From Verrucomicrobiota bacterium (GTDB lineage Bacteria > Verrucomicrobiota > Verrucomicrobiia > Verrucomicrobiales > Akkermansiaceae): a stretch of DNA of 39,514 nucleotides. A program made the position numbers and the translations under genes. Location: assembly GCA_008932935.1 (NCBI GenBank), contig WBXD01000006.1, positions 1 through 39,514 on the forward strand, written 5' to 3'. The notes under the pieces were generated by a model. That model was given only the letters and a program-made list of their open reading frames with translations, searched no databases and was not told the origin of the DNA. Shown piece after piece: positions 10,320 to 18,333 of this stretch; the stretch's first letter is position 1, and each line of letters begins with the position of its first letter.

Positions 10320-11812
10320 GGTGAATCAATGGTTAGATTAGGTATGGCATCGCTTTGCACGTAGAGCCCGGATTGCTTGCCCCAGTGGCCTAGCAAGGTG
10401 AAGCTGGCCTGCACGGCGGGGGGCAGCAGTGCGAAGTGTTTTACGTCGATGGCTAGAAACAGCCTGCCGGGTCCTTGCATGCGTTGGCGCAGCACGGCTA
10501 GCGAGTCGGTGGTGGAGGCTTGGCCTTGGGTGTAGAATTCCGCCGAAAACTTCCGCTTTTGGAAATATAGCAAGCAGTCGTTGGGCGCGCGGTGGGCCTG
10601 ATAGCAATAGACCAATTCGCGTTCAGTGGGCGGGGCGAAGGGCGGCGGGGCGAAGGCAAGCAACACACTCAACAGCACCACTGTGGCACTCACGCCCACT
10701 AGCGCCGGGTGCAGCGGGTGCCAGCGCGGCGGTTGCGCCAGGGCGCTGCGCCGCCAATAAATTTCGGTTAGGAGGAGGGCAATAGCTGGCAGTGCTGGCA
10801 GCGGATAGGTGGCGATGATATTGCGCGCCGGGGTAAAAAACACCAGCGGCCACAGCGCCCACAGCAGCAGGTATAGGCCGCAGCCGTTAGACGCCATCGC
10901 CCAACTGCAGAAGTGCCGCCATTGGCGCAGCGGGGCGGCCAACAAGCCGCAGCACCACGGAAAGGTGGCTAACAGTGCGAACAGCCAGATCGTGCCGATG
11001 GGTTTGGAATGGGCGCTGCCGTACTTATCACCGGCCCAAGCCGCCACGGTGAAGCGGCGGATGTGTTCGCCAACGATAAAATAATCGAGGAAGCCTGGTG
11101 TGTGGTTTTCCGCCAGCAAATACCATGGAACGGCCACCAGCAACATCAGCAGAGTGCCGGAAAGCCATGGAATGCGCTGCCAGACGTGCCGCCACTGACA
11201 GGTGAACAGGCAATAGACAAAGATTGGCGGGCCGGCCAGCACCAGCGTCAGCGGCCCCTTGGCCAGCAGGCCGATGCTCAGCCCCACAAAAAACCCGTAG
11301 CCCCACCCACGCGAGGAGGTTTCCAGCGCCATGCGGAACGCCACCATCGTCAGGGTGGTTCCTAACACCAAAAACAGGTCCGTCATCACCGCCGCCGAGC
11401 AGTAATAGAACAACGGACTGGCCATCAACAGCGCGGCGGCGACCCAGCCCATCGCAGTGGATCGGAACTCGTGGTGGGCCGCACGCGCCACCATGGCCAG
11501 CACACCCAAGGCGGCGAGGAAGGTGAAAATGCGTGCGCCGAAGTGGTTAGGGCCGAAGCAGGCGATGCCGGCGGCGGAGGCCCACATGGAGAGTGGCGGT
11601 TTGGCCCAAAATGGCACGCCTGGGGCGAATTGCGGGGTGATCCAATCGCCGGATTGGACCATCACGCGAGACATTTCGGCGTAGCGAGCCTCGGAGGGAT
11701 CCCACATGGGCGCGAACAGCAGCAACAGCAAGCGACACAATACCACCCCCCCTAGCAAGAGCAGCACCCATCGACGTGATTTGTTATCGAGGGTCGGTCC
11801 TAGCGGTTCCAT
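10316..11812 (-). CDS. Family 39-type membrane glycosyltransferase (ArnT-like)
   Basis: MWDPSEARYAEMSRVMVQSGDWITPQFAPGVPFWAKPPLSMW N-terminal motif and many TM segments; start placed at MEPLGP because the upstream ORF start (11866) lies in a dispersed repeat; 4-bp overlap with GT2. Confidence 0.85.
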   Translation of the reverse strand: MEPLGPTLDNKSRRWVLLLLGGVVLCRLLLLLFAPMWDPSEARYAEMSRVMVQSGDWITPQFAPGVPFWAKPPLSMWASAAGIACFGPNHFGARIFTFLAALGVLAMVARAAHHEFRSTAMGWVAAALLMASPLFYYCSAAVMTDLFLVLGTTLTMVAFRMALETSSRGWGYGFFVGLSIGLLAKGPLTLVLAGPPIFVYCLFTCQWRHVWQRIPWLSGTLLMLLVAVPWYLLAENHTPGFLDYFIVGEHIRRFTVAAWAGDKYGSAHSKPIGTIWLFALLATFPWCCGLLAAPLRQWRHFCSWAMASNGCGLYLLLWALWPLVFFTPARNIIATYPLPALPAIALLLTEIYWRRSALAQPPRWHPLHPALVGVSATVVLLSVLLAFAPPPFAPPTERELVYCYQAHRAPNDCLLYFQKRKFSAEFYTQGQASTTDSLAVLRQRMQGPGRLFLAIDVKHFALLPPAVQASFTLLGHWGKQSGLYVQSDAIPNLTIDSP

Positions 11813-11832
11813 AACAGGGAGAAATGGGATGT

Positions 11833-11946
11833 ATTGTGGCGGCGCTCTGTGAGCGCCGATGCGCATGGAATGGCGATTGCCGGAAACGCGGGTTCATTGG
11901 CGGTGCATGAGCTTCGGCGGTCATAGACGCGCCGCTACAATGCGGC
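11833..11946. repeat. Dispersed palindromic element (GCGGCGGTC family)
   Basis: attgtggcggcgctctgtgagcgccgatg...gcgggttcattggcggtgcatgagc...ggcggtcatagacgcgccgctacaatgcgg; long match to 29461-29573; termini inverted. Confidence 0.8.
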
Positions 11947-12074
11947 AGATATTCTTGCGCGACTCCTTTGCGCATGCGGTTGACCAGGCGGCTCACAGAC
12001 GCAGCGTGGCCGATGGCCGACGCTTTGCCAAGCCATTCCGCTGCGGCCATCATTGCCACTAAAACTAGGCGGCC

Positions 12075-12548
12075 TCACCCGAGCCCCAGGTCCAACAAAA
12101 CACTCTGAACCGCACAATAAAAATGCGCGCGCATGCCCGCCGCCAGACGGCTTGGAACCAGCTCGTCCGGATCTATGGCCAAGCCTGAGCCAAAGTGGTG
12201 AATGGCCTCCAGCGCGAGCCGGGCATGGTTCAAGGCGCTGTACCAATGGCGGGCATCCTCACGGCCGATCCACACCTGACCCGGCCCGTCGGCAGCCACC
12301 AGGCGGGCGGCTTCCACAGCGGTGAGAACGGTTTTTAGATCCGCTAGAAAGCCATCGCGGAGGTCGGTGAGAACAAATTCTTCCCAATCTTGAGAGGCGT
12401 CGGCATGGTTCATGTGGCCGCCCACCTGGCTGGCCAGATCGAAGCCGCTGCCCTGGGCGTCGTGGAGAATACCGAGGAGCAATTGCCAATCGGAGCTGAC
12501 CTCGGCCTCGATACAGAGGCCACCTGTGGGCGAGAGCACGAGTTTCAT
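12075..12548 (-). CDS. DUF2017-like protein, translationally coupled to clpS
   Basis: MKLVLSPTGGLCIEAEVSSDWQLLLGIL...ARHWYSALNHARLALEAIHHFG; 4-bp overlap with clpS; family recalled from clpS neighbourhoods. Confidence 0.6.
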   Translation of the reverse strand: MKLVLSPTGGLCIEAEVSSDWQLLLGILHDAQGSGFDLASQVGGHMNHADASQDWEEFVLTDLRDGFLADLKTVLTAVEAARLVAADGPGQVWIGREDARHWYSALNHARLALEAIHHFGSGLAIDPDELVPSRLAAGMRAHFYCAVQSVLLDLGLG

Positions 12549-12826
12549 ACGGCCTTTTCGAGCGAGGTAGTCAACTGGTGGCTCTGGAGTTGTTGGGCGT
12601 AGAACTCGGCTTTTTCGCGCTGGCCGCACCACACGATCGAGCGGCCCTGCTTGTGCACTTGCATCATCAAGCGCACCGCCTCCTGCTCGTTGTAGCCGCA
12701 AATTTTCATCAGCACCCAGGTGACGTAGCCCATCAAGTTGACCGGGTCATCGTGCACGACCACGTTCCACGGCAGGTCGAGGGCGGTATCTTCGCTGGTG
12801 TGGGTGAGTGTTTCAGTGGCAGCCAT
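12545..12826 (-). CDS. clpS: ATP-dependent Clp protease adaptor ClpS
   Basis: LPWNVVVHDDPVNLMGYVTWVLMKICGYNEQEAVRLMMQVHKQGRSIVWCGQREKAEFYAQQLQSHQLTTSLEKA. Confidence 0.95.
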   Translation of the reverse strand: MAATETLTHTSEDTALDLPWNVVVHDDPVNLMGYVTWVLMKICGYNEQEAVRLMMQVHKQGRSIVWCGQREKAEFYAQQLQSHQLTTSLEKAV

Positions 12827-12837
12827 GGCGCGGGGAT

Positions 12838-15426
12838 TCAGATAGGTTGGGTGGCGGCGGTGGCCGGCGCCTCGATCCATTTGCCATGGTCGCGGATCAG
12901 GTCGGTGAGGCGGGCGACGGCGTCGCTTTCCGGGATATTGAATTGGACTGGGGTTTTGCCGACATAGAGGTTGATTTTTCCCGGTGCGCCGCCGACGTAG
13001 CCGAAATCCGCGTCGGCCATTTCACCGGGACCATTGACGATGCAGCCCATTACGGCGATGCGCACGCCCTTGAGGTGGCCGGTGGCGGCACGAATCTTTT
13101 GGGTCGTGTCTTGCAGGTTGAAAAGCGTGCGGCCGCAACTCGGGCATGCCACATAATCCGTCTTGAAAATACGCGTGCCGGCGGCTTGCAAGATATTATA
13201 GGCCAGCCGCAACGAACTACCGGGAGCTGGCTCGCCCCTAACCAGGATGGCGTCGCCGATACCGTCGCACAACAGCGAGCCGAGGTTGCAGGCGGCGCTG
13301 AGGGTGGCTTGCAACGCCTCCTCAGCAGTGCCCGTGGCAGCGTGGGTTGGCGGGGGCAACAAGGTGTCCTTGAGCAGTATCGGATGGCGCGGGTCGGCGC
13401 TCGCGGCGAGCAAGCGGAAGGCATGGATGACTTCCATTGCAATGCCGTCGGCCACGGTGATGAGTTGGGGCTCGGCGGCGGCATTGATCCGGGCGATGGC
13501 GGTGGCATCGCGGGGATCGAGTTGGCAGACGCCGGATTGTTCGATGGTGGCCTCGGGTTTAAATTCGCCCATGGCGGCAATTTTGTGGGCGATGGCGTTC
13601 CAGCGGTCCTGGGTGGTGAATACGCGCACCGTGCGCTCGCCGCCGAGCTCATGCCCCATCACACTGATGACCGAACTCTTGCGGCGCTGGTAGGTAAAGG
13701 GATCGTAAGTGGCGGTGGCTGCGGCGTCCCGCCGCAGGCCGTGGTCGCGGCGTCTCGCCGCGAGTTCGGGATAAGCACAGCCCATCCACCGCGATCCATC
13801 CAATCCCGCCTTCCAAGGATTATCCAGCACATAGTCCAACTGGTTGCGCAGATCCTCGCCATCGCGGATGAGGTGGTCATAGCTTTCCTTCTGCCAAATC
13901 GTGCCGGCAACACCGAGGCGTTTATCGATTTCGTGTGCGGTGAAGCTTTTCCAAGAATGCAGGATTTCCTCCAATTCATGCCCCGCAGCAGGCTGGAGAA
14001 CCACATGCACATGATTGGGCATCACACACCAGGCTAGCAACGTATAACGGGTGCCGTCAAAATGCCGCAAGGCCCCGGCTACCAGATCCGCAAAATCTTC
14101 ATTGCGCAACAGGCAGGCACCGTGACCGCGGTCCAATTCTGGATCGATCACGGCTGCCTGCAACTGTGCTAGTTGGTTGCGCACGGAAAGCATTTGGTCC
14201 AGCACGCTGCGCGAGCCACCGGCTCGGGCATGGCTATCCAGCAGATCGAGGAGCGCCTGACGCTTCTGGCGGTAATGCTCCAAGACCCCGCTCGGCAAGG
14301 AATCAGCAAGGCGGAAGGTCACGGCGTACGTGCCGCCGGCGAGTTTCCAGTGCGGGAGGTAACTGGCATCGGTTTTTTGAACCTTTTCCCAGTCGATGTG
14401 GATGGAGGCGGCGTCTTCGGTTAGGGAACGGCTTGGGGAAGAGGGGGATTGAGAAGAAATGGCTGAGTCGCCGCGAGACGCGGCGACCACGGCCTGCGGC
14501 GAGACGCCGCAGCCACCTGCGCAGCCACTGCCACAGCTACGCAGCAGGGCCTGGGCGACGGGGATTTCGTGGATTGAGTCTTCGGTGAGCGAGACGCGGA
14601 TGGTGTCGCCGATGCCGTCGGCGAGTAGCGAACCGATGCCGATGGCGCTTTTGATGCGACCGTCTTCGCCATCGCCCGCTTCGGTGACGCCGAGGTGGAT
14701 CGGGTAATTCCAGTCCGGGCCCTCGGCGGTGAGGCGTGCGACGAGCAAGCGGTAGGCCTCGATCATGACCTTCGGGTTGGACGCCTTCATCGAAAACACC
14801 AACTGGTGATAGTCGTCCTCGCGGGCGATGCGGGCAAATTCGAGTGCGCTCTCGACCATGCCCAGCGGAGTGTCGCCGTAGCGGTTCATGATGCGGTCGG
14901 AGAGCGACCCGTGGTTGGTACCGATGCGCATGGCGCGGCCGAGGTCCTTGCAGCGGCGCACCAACGGCGAGAACTCGGCGCGAATGCGGGCGAGTTCCCC
15001 GAGGTATTGGGCGTCGTCGTACTCGCGCACCGCAAATTTTTTCTTATCGGAGTAATTTCCCGGATTGACGCGGACTTTTTCGACCCATTTGGCGGCCTCC
15101 ATGGCGGCATCGGGTTTAAAATGGATATCGGCGACGAGAGGCACCTGGCAACCGGCGGCACGCACATCGCGGGCGATGTGGCGGAGGTTGGCGGCGTAGG
15201 TTTTGGTTTGGGCGGTGATGCGCACAATCTCACAGCCCACCTCGGCAAGACCGAGAATCTCAGCGACGCAGGCCGCAGTGTCGCGGGTGTCGGAGGTGAT
15301 CATGGATTGGACGCGCAGCGGATGGCCGGCACCCATGCCGAGATGACCCACCATCACCTCGCGGCTGGGCCGTCGGGCGTAGCTGAGGAGATCCGGGCAA
15401 TAGGCCAATGGTGAGAGCGGGGTCAT
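12838..15426 (-). CDS. ispG: 4-hydroxy-3-methylbut-2-enyl diphosphate synthase IspG (three-domain type) with an in-frame internal RAYT
   Basis: MVGHLGMGAGHPLRVQSMITSDT...VADIHFKPDAAMEAAKWVEKVRVNPGNY...YVACPSCGRTLFNLQ...GCIVNGPGEMADADFGYVGGAPGKINLYVGK; uninterrupted ORF through the insert at about 13709-14545. Confidence 0.92.
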   Translation of the reverse strand: MTPLSPLAYCPDLLSYARRPSREVMVGHLGMGAGHPLRVQSMITSDTRDTAACVAEILGLAEVGCEIVRITAQTKTYAANLRHIARDVRAAGCQVPLVADIHFKPDAAMEAAKWVEKVRVNPGNYSDKKKFAVREYDDAQYLGELARIRAEFSPLVRRCKDLGRAMRIGTNHGSLSDRIMNRYGDTPLGMVESALEFARIAREDDYHQLVFSMKASNPKVMIEAYRLLVARLTAEGPDWNYPIHLGVTEAGDGEDGRIKSAIGIGSLLADGIGDTIRVSLTEDSIHEIPVAQALLRSCGSGCAGGCGVSPQAVVAASRGDSAISSQSPSSPSRSLTEDAASIHIDWEKVQKTDASYLPHWKLAGGTYAVTFRLADSLPSGVLEHYRQKRQALLDLLDSHARAGGSRSVLDQMLSVRNQLAQLQAAVIDPELDRGHGACLLRNEDFADLVAGALRHFDGTRYTLLAWCVMPNHVHVVLQPAAGHELEEILHSWKSFTAHEIDKRLGVAGTIWQKESYDHLIRDGEDLRNQLDYVLDNPWKAGLDGSRWMGCAYPELAARRRDHGLRRDAAATATYDPFTYQRRKSSVISVMGHELGGERTVRVFTTQDRWNAIAHKIAAMGEFKPEATIEQSGVCQLDPRDATAIARINAAAEPQLITVADGIAMEVIHAFRLLAASADPRHPILLKDTLLPPPTHAATGTAEEALQATLSAACNLGSLLCDGIGDAILVRGEPAPGSSLRLAYNILQAAGTRIFKTDYVACPSCGRTLFNLQDTTQKIRAATGHLKGVRIAVMGCIVNGPGEMADADFGYVGGAPGKINLYVGKTPVQFNIPESDAVARLTDLIRDHGKWIEAPATAATQPI
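13717..13763. repeat. REP type A double hairpin, left end of the ispG RAYT
   Basis: ggctgcggcgtcccgccgcaggccgtggtcgcggcgtctcgccgcga: stems tgcggcg/cgccgca and tcgcggcg/cgccgcga, 3-nt loops. Confidence 0.92.
14467..14514. repeat. REP type A double hairpin, right end of the ispG RAYT (inverted relative to 13717)
   Basis: gtcgccgcgagacgcggcgaccacggcctgcggcgagacgccgcagcc, near-exact reverse complement of the left copy. Confidence 0.92.
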
Positions 15427-15781
15427 CTGCAACGATGCATAACCGAAAAACCGCAGTCCGGCAACGCCAACGGCGCATTCTTTCCCTCGCCACGCCTCAT
15501 GGGTCTCCAAACGTCAGCTCCCGCAACACTCCCCCAACGCTTCCGCTACTCCATACGACCTGGAAATTCGCCAGTCCATTCTAGTTCACTTGAAGCGGGT
15601 CATGTCGCTTGGGCCTTTCGCCCGCTCAGGCAACGAGCAATCAGGACCCAAATCTCTGACCGCTTCATCACTCCGTGCCCACCTCCGCAATGGCCCTGGC
15701 GCAGGGGCTGGATTTTTGTTTGACTTGTACGGGATTCCGGCTTATCCCAAGCTTTCCCCCCGGCTGGCTTCTGGGTGATTC

Positions 15782-15811
15782 TTGATTTTCGCCGCCTAGC
15801 GCGGTAACAAT
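15782..15811 (+). promoter_or_regulatory. Candidate sigma-70-type promoter upstream of mreB
   Basis: TTGATT, 17-nt spacer, TAACAA; about 50 nt before the mreB start; pattern only. Confidence 0.3.
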
Positions 15812-15862
15812 CAGCACCACGCAGGCGCTGCCAGACCTTTCAATCTTTCACAAGCCTTTGCT

Positions 15863-16918
15863 TTGCAACCCTTTTTCATATTAAAGAAGTTTTTTGGAAA
15901 TTTTTTCCCGAATGACATCGGCATCGACCTCGGAACCGCCAATACGCTCATTTACGTCAAAGACCATGGCGTCGTACTGCGCGAACCGTCGGTCGTCGCG
16001 GTCAAGGCTGGTACCAACGAGGTCCTCGCCGTCGGCGACGATGCCAAACGCATGCTCGGCCGCACGCCAGGCAATATCGTCGCCATCCGCCCCCTCAAGG
16101 ACGGGGTGATCGCCGATTTTGAAGTGACCGAGGCGATGCTGCGCCACTTCATTCGCAAGGTGAATAAAAACCGCCGCTCCAACCCCCGGGTGCTCATCGC
16201 CATCCCCTCGGGCATCACCGAGGTGGAACGCCGCGCCGTGCGCGAAAGCGCCGAACAGGCCGGCGCCCGCGAAGTGTACCTCATCGAAGAACCCATGGCC
16301 GCCGCCATTGGCGTGGGCCTGCCGGTGCAGGATGCCTCCGGCAACATGATCGTGGATATCGGCGGCGGCACCACCGAGGTGGCCCTCATTTCCCTCTCCG
16401 GCATCGTCTACGCCCGCAGCGTGCGCACCGCCGGCGATGAATTGGACGAGGCGATCGTTTCCTACATGAAGCGCGCCTACAATCTGATGATCGGCGAGCG
16501 CACCTCCGAAGATATCAAAATCCGCCTCGGCTCCGCCGCCCCACTGCCTAAGGAAATGACCATGGACGTCAAGGGCCGCGACCTGGTCGCCGGCCTGCCC
16601 AAAACCATCACCATCACCTCCCAGGAAATCCGCGAGGCCATGGCCGACCCGCTCAGCACCATCGTTGATGCGGTGCGCACCACTCTGGAACGTTGCCCGC
16701 CCGAACTCGCCGCCGACCTGGTGGACCGCGGCATCGTGCTGGCTGGCGGAGGGGCCCTGCTCAAGGGGCTCGACCGCTTGCTGCGCGAAGAAACCGGGCT
16801 GCCGGTGCACATCGCCGAGGATCCCCTCAGCGCGGTGGCCGAAGGCACCGGCAAGGCGCTTCAGGAACTCGCCCTCTTGAAGCGCGTCACCAACACCGAC
16901 CGCAGGGTCGAGCGCTAG
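15863..16918 (+). CDS. mreB: Rod shape-determining protein MreB
   Basis: [31 protein letters not shown]...[14 protein letters not shown]...[14 protein letters not shown]...[17 protein letters not shown]. Confidence 0.97.
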   Translation: MQPFFILKKFFGNFFPNDIGIDLGTANTLIYVKDHGVVLREPSVVAVKAGTNEVLAVGDDAKRMLGRTPGNIVAIRPLKDGVIADFEVTEAMLRHFIRKVNKNRRSNPRVLIAIPSGITEVERRAVRESAEQAGAREVYLIEEPMAAAIGVGLPVQDASGNMIVDIGGGTTEVALISLSGIVYARSVRTAGDELDEAIVSYMKRAYNLMIGERTSEDIKIRLGSAAPLPKEMTMDVKGRDLVAGLPKTITITSQEIREAMADPLSTIVDAVRTTLERCPPELAADLVDRGIVLAGGGALLKGLDRLLREETGLPVHIAEDPLSAVAEGTGKALQELALLKRVTNTDRRVER

Positions 16919-16931
16919 GCAGGTCCCGGCC

Positions 16932-17747
16932 ATGAAGCCGCTCAATCTCATTGCCAGCCTGCTCTTTGTGAGTGGGGCCATCTGGGCACTCACCCGCAGC
17001 GAGCGGTCCGTGCGCGATATCCAGTGCGGCTATTTTTCCGCCATCGCGCCCTTCCTTAAGAGCGGCTCGCGGACCGAAGCCTATGCCCGCAGCTTCCTCG
17101 ATGAGGTCGAGCATTCCAAGGTCCTGGAGGCCGAACTGACCACCATCAACAGTGAAATGGGCCGCCTGCGCATCATCGAGTCGCGCTACCGCGAACTCGA
17201 ACGCGAAAACGCCCAGCTCCGCCATGCCCTGGATTTTAAAAAGGCCACCAGCTTCAATGTCGCCGCCGCACAAGTCGTCCGCCGCCAGCCGACCACCTGG
17301 TGGCAAACCGTCGAAATTGACGTCGGCGACGATCGTGGCATTGGCAGCCAGCTCGCCGTGCTTTCCAACGAAGGCCTAGTGGGCATCATCGACCGCCCGG
17401 CCAAGGACCGCTCATCAGTCATTTTGCTAACTGACGAGGCGTGCCAGGTCTCGGCCAAGGTCGAGGACAGCCCCGAGGTGGGCATTCTCAGCGGGCAGCG
17501 CGGGCAGTTTGAAGGCGCGCCGCTGCTGCGGTTGAAGTTTTTATCAAAGAATGCCGCGCTGCACTCCGGCCAGCGCGTGTTCACCACCGGCCGCGGAGGG
17601 ATCTTCCAGGCCAATATCCTCCTAGGTACCATCGTGTCCGTCGAAAAGGGCGCCGAGGATTCCGAAGCTCTCGTTCGACCAGCGGTGAACTTCGCGGACC
17701 TGGGCACGGTGTTTGTCGTGCTGTCCAAAGAGCCCCCGAAGAAGTGA
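16932..17747 (+). CDS. mreC: Rod shape-determining protein MreC
   Basis: N-terminal TM, coiled coil, VAAAQVVRRQPTTWWQTVEIDVGDDRGI...VLSNEGLVGII; follows mreB, overlaps mreD. Confidence 0.88.
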   Translation: MKPLNLIASLLFVSGAIWALTRSERSVRDIQCGYFSAIAPFLKSGSRTEAYARSFLDEVEHSKVLEAELTTINSEMGRLRIIESRYRELERENAQLRHALDFKKATSFNVAAAQVVRRQPTTWWQTVEIDVGDDRGIGSQLAVLSNEGLVGIIDRPAKDRSSVILLTDEACQVSAKVEDSPEVGILSGQRGQFEGAPLLRLKFLSKNAALHSGQRVFTTGRGGIFQANILLGTIVSVEKGAEDSEALVRPAVNFADLGTVFVVLSKEPPKK

Positions 17748-18328
17748 CCCGCTACACCATCATCACTGTGTTGTTAGTGCTGGCCAGCTTTGTCGTCCAG
17801 CAATTCCTGCCCGCCCTCACCGCACTGCATCATTCGCGCGTGCTGTTAGTGCAACTCGTGTTCCTGTGCGCGGCGGTCACCGTCGGCCAGCCCACCATGC
17901 TGTTGCTGGCGTTTGTATGTGGCTTCCTGTGGGATGCACAGTGCACCCTCGGTGCCCACGGCGGCGACCCGGAAATCTACAGCCAGCCGGTCGAATCGCT
18001 GCGCTTCGGTTATTCGATTCTGCTGTTTGGGGCAATGGGTTTTCTGATGCAAGGCATCCAGCCACTATTCAAGCAGGGCAAGTGGTATTTCTCCGCGCTG
18101 CTCTCCGGCATCGCCATCTTGCTCTATCTCGCCGCCGAATTCCTCCTCATCACCTTCGCTCGCGGCAACTTCATTTTCGCCAAGGCCACCGCCTTGCAAA
18201 TGGCTTATACCTCGCTGCTGACCATGCTGTTCTCCCCACTGGCGTTCTGGATGCTCTTCGGCATCGCCGGCTTGTGCGGCCACTCTATCAATCCAGAGGC
18301 CGCCAGAAAACGCCGGCGCCATTTCTAA
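17744..18328 (+). CDS. mreD: MreD-like membrane protein
   Basis: multi-TM protein of 194 aa between mreC and the PBP2 gene; 4-bp overlap with mreC. Confidence 0.75.
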   Translation: MTRYTIITVLLVLASFVVQQFLPALTALHHSRVLLVQLVFLCAAVTVGQPTMLLLAFVCGFLWDAQCTLGAHGGDPEIYSQPVESLRFGYSILLFGAMGFLMQGIQPLFKQGKWYFSALLSGIAILLYLAAEFLLITFARGNFIFAKATALQMAYTSLLTMLFSPLAFWMLFGIAGLCGHSINPEAARKRRRHF

Positions 18329-18333
18329 CGACC

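Larger units (their letters stand above)
13709..14545 (-). mobile_element. REP-associated tyrosine transposase (RAYT) element inserted in frame in ispG
   Basis: DASYLPHWKLAGGTYAVTFRLADSLP...LLAWCVMPNHVHVVLQP...WKSFTAHEIDKRLG...GTIWQKESYDHLIRDGEDLRNQLDYVLDNPWKAGL; HVH (HUH) and Tyr motifs present; bracketed by inverted REP doublets. Confidence 0.88.

Noticed and set aside
13709-14545. Intein in IspG
   Set aside because: No Hint-domain blocks or C-terminal HN-C/S/T junction; insert sequence is clearly RAYT with flanking REPs.
15881-16993. 370-aa minus-strand ORF opposite mreB
   Set aside because: Antisense artefact of GC-rich coding sequence; mreB itself is unambiguous.
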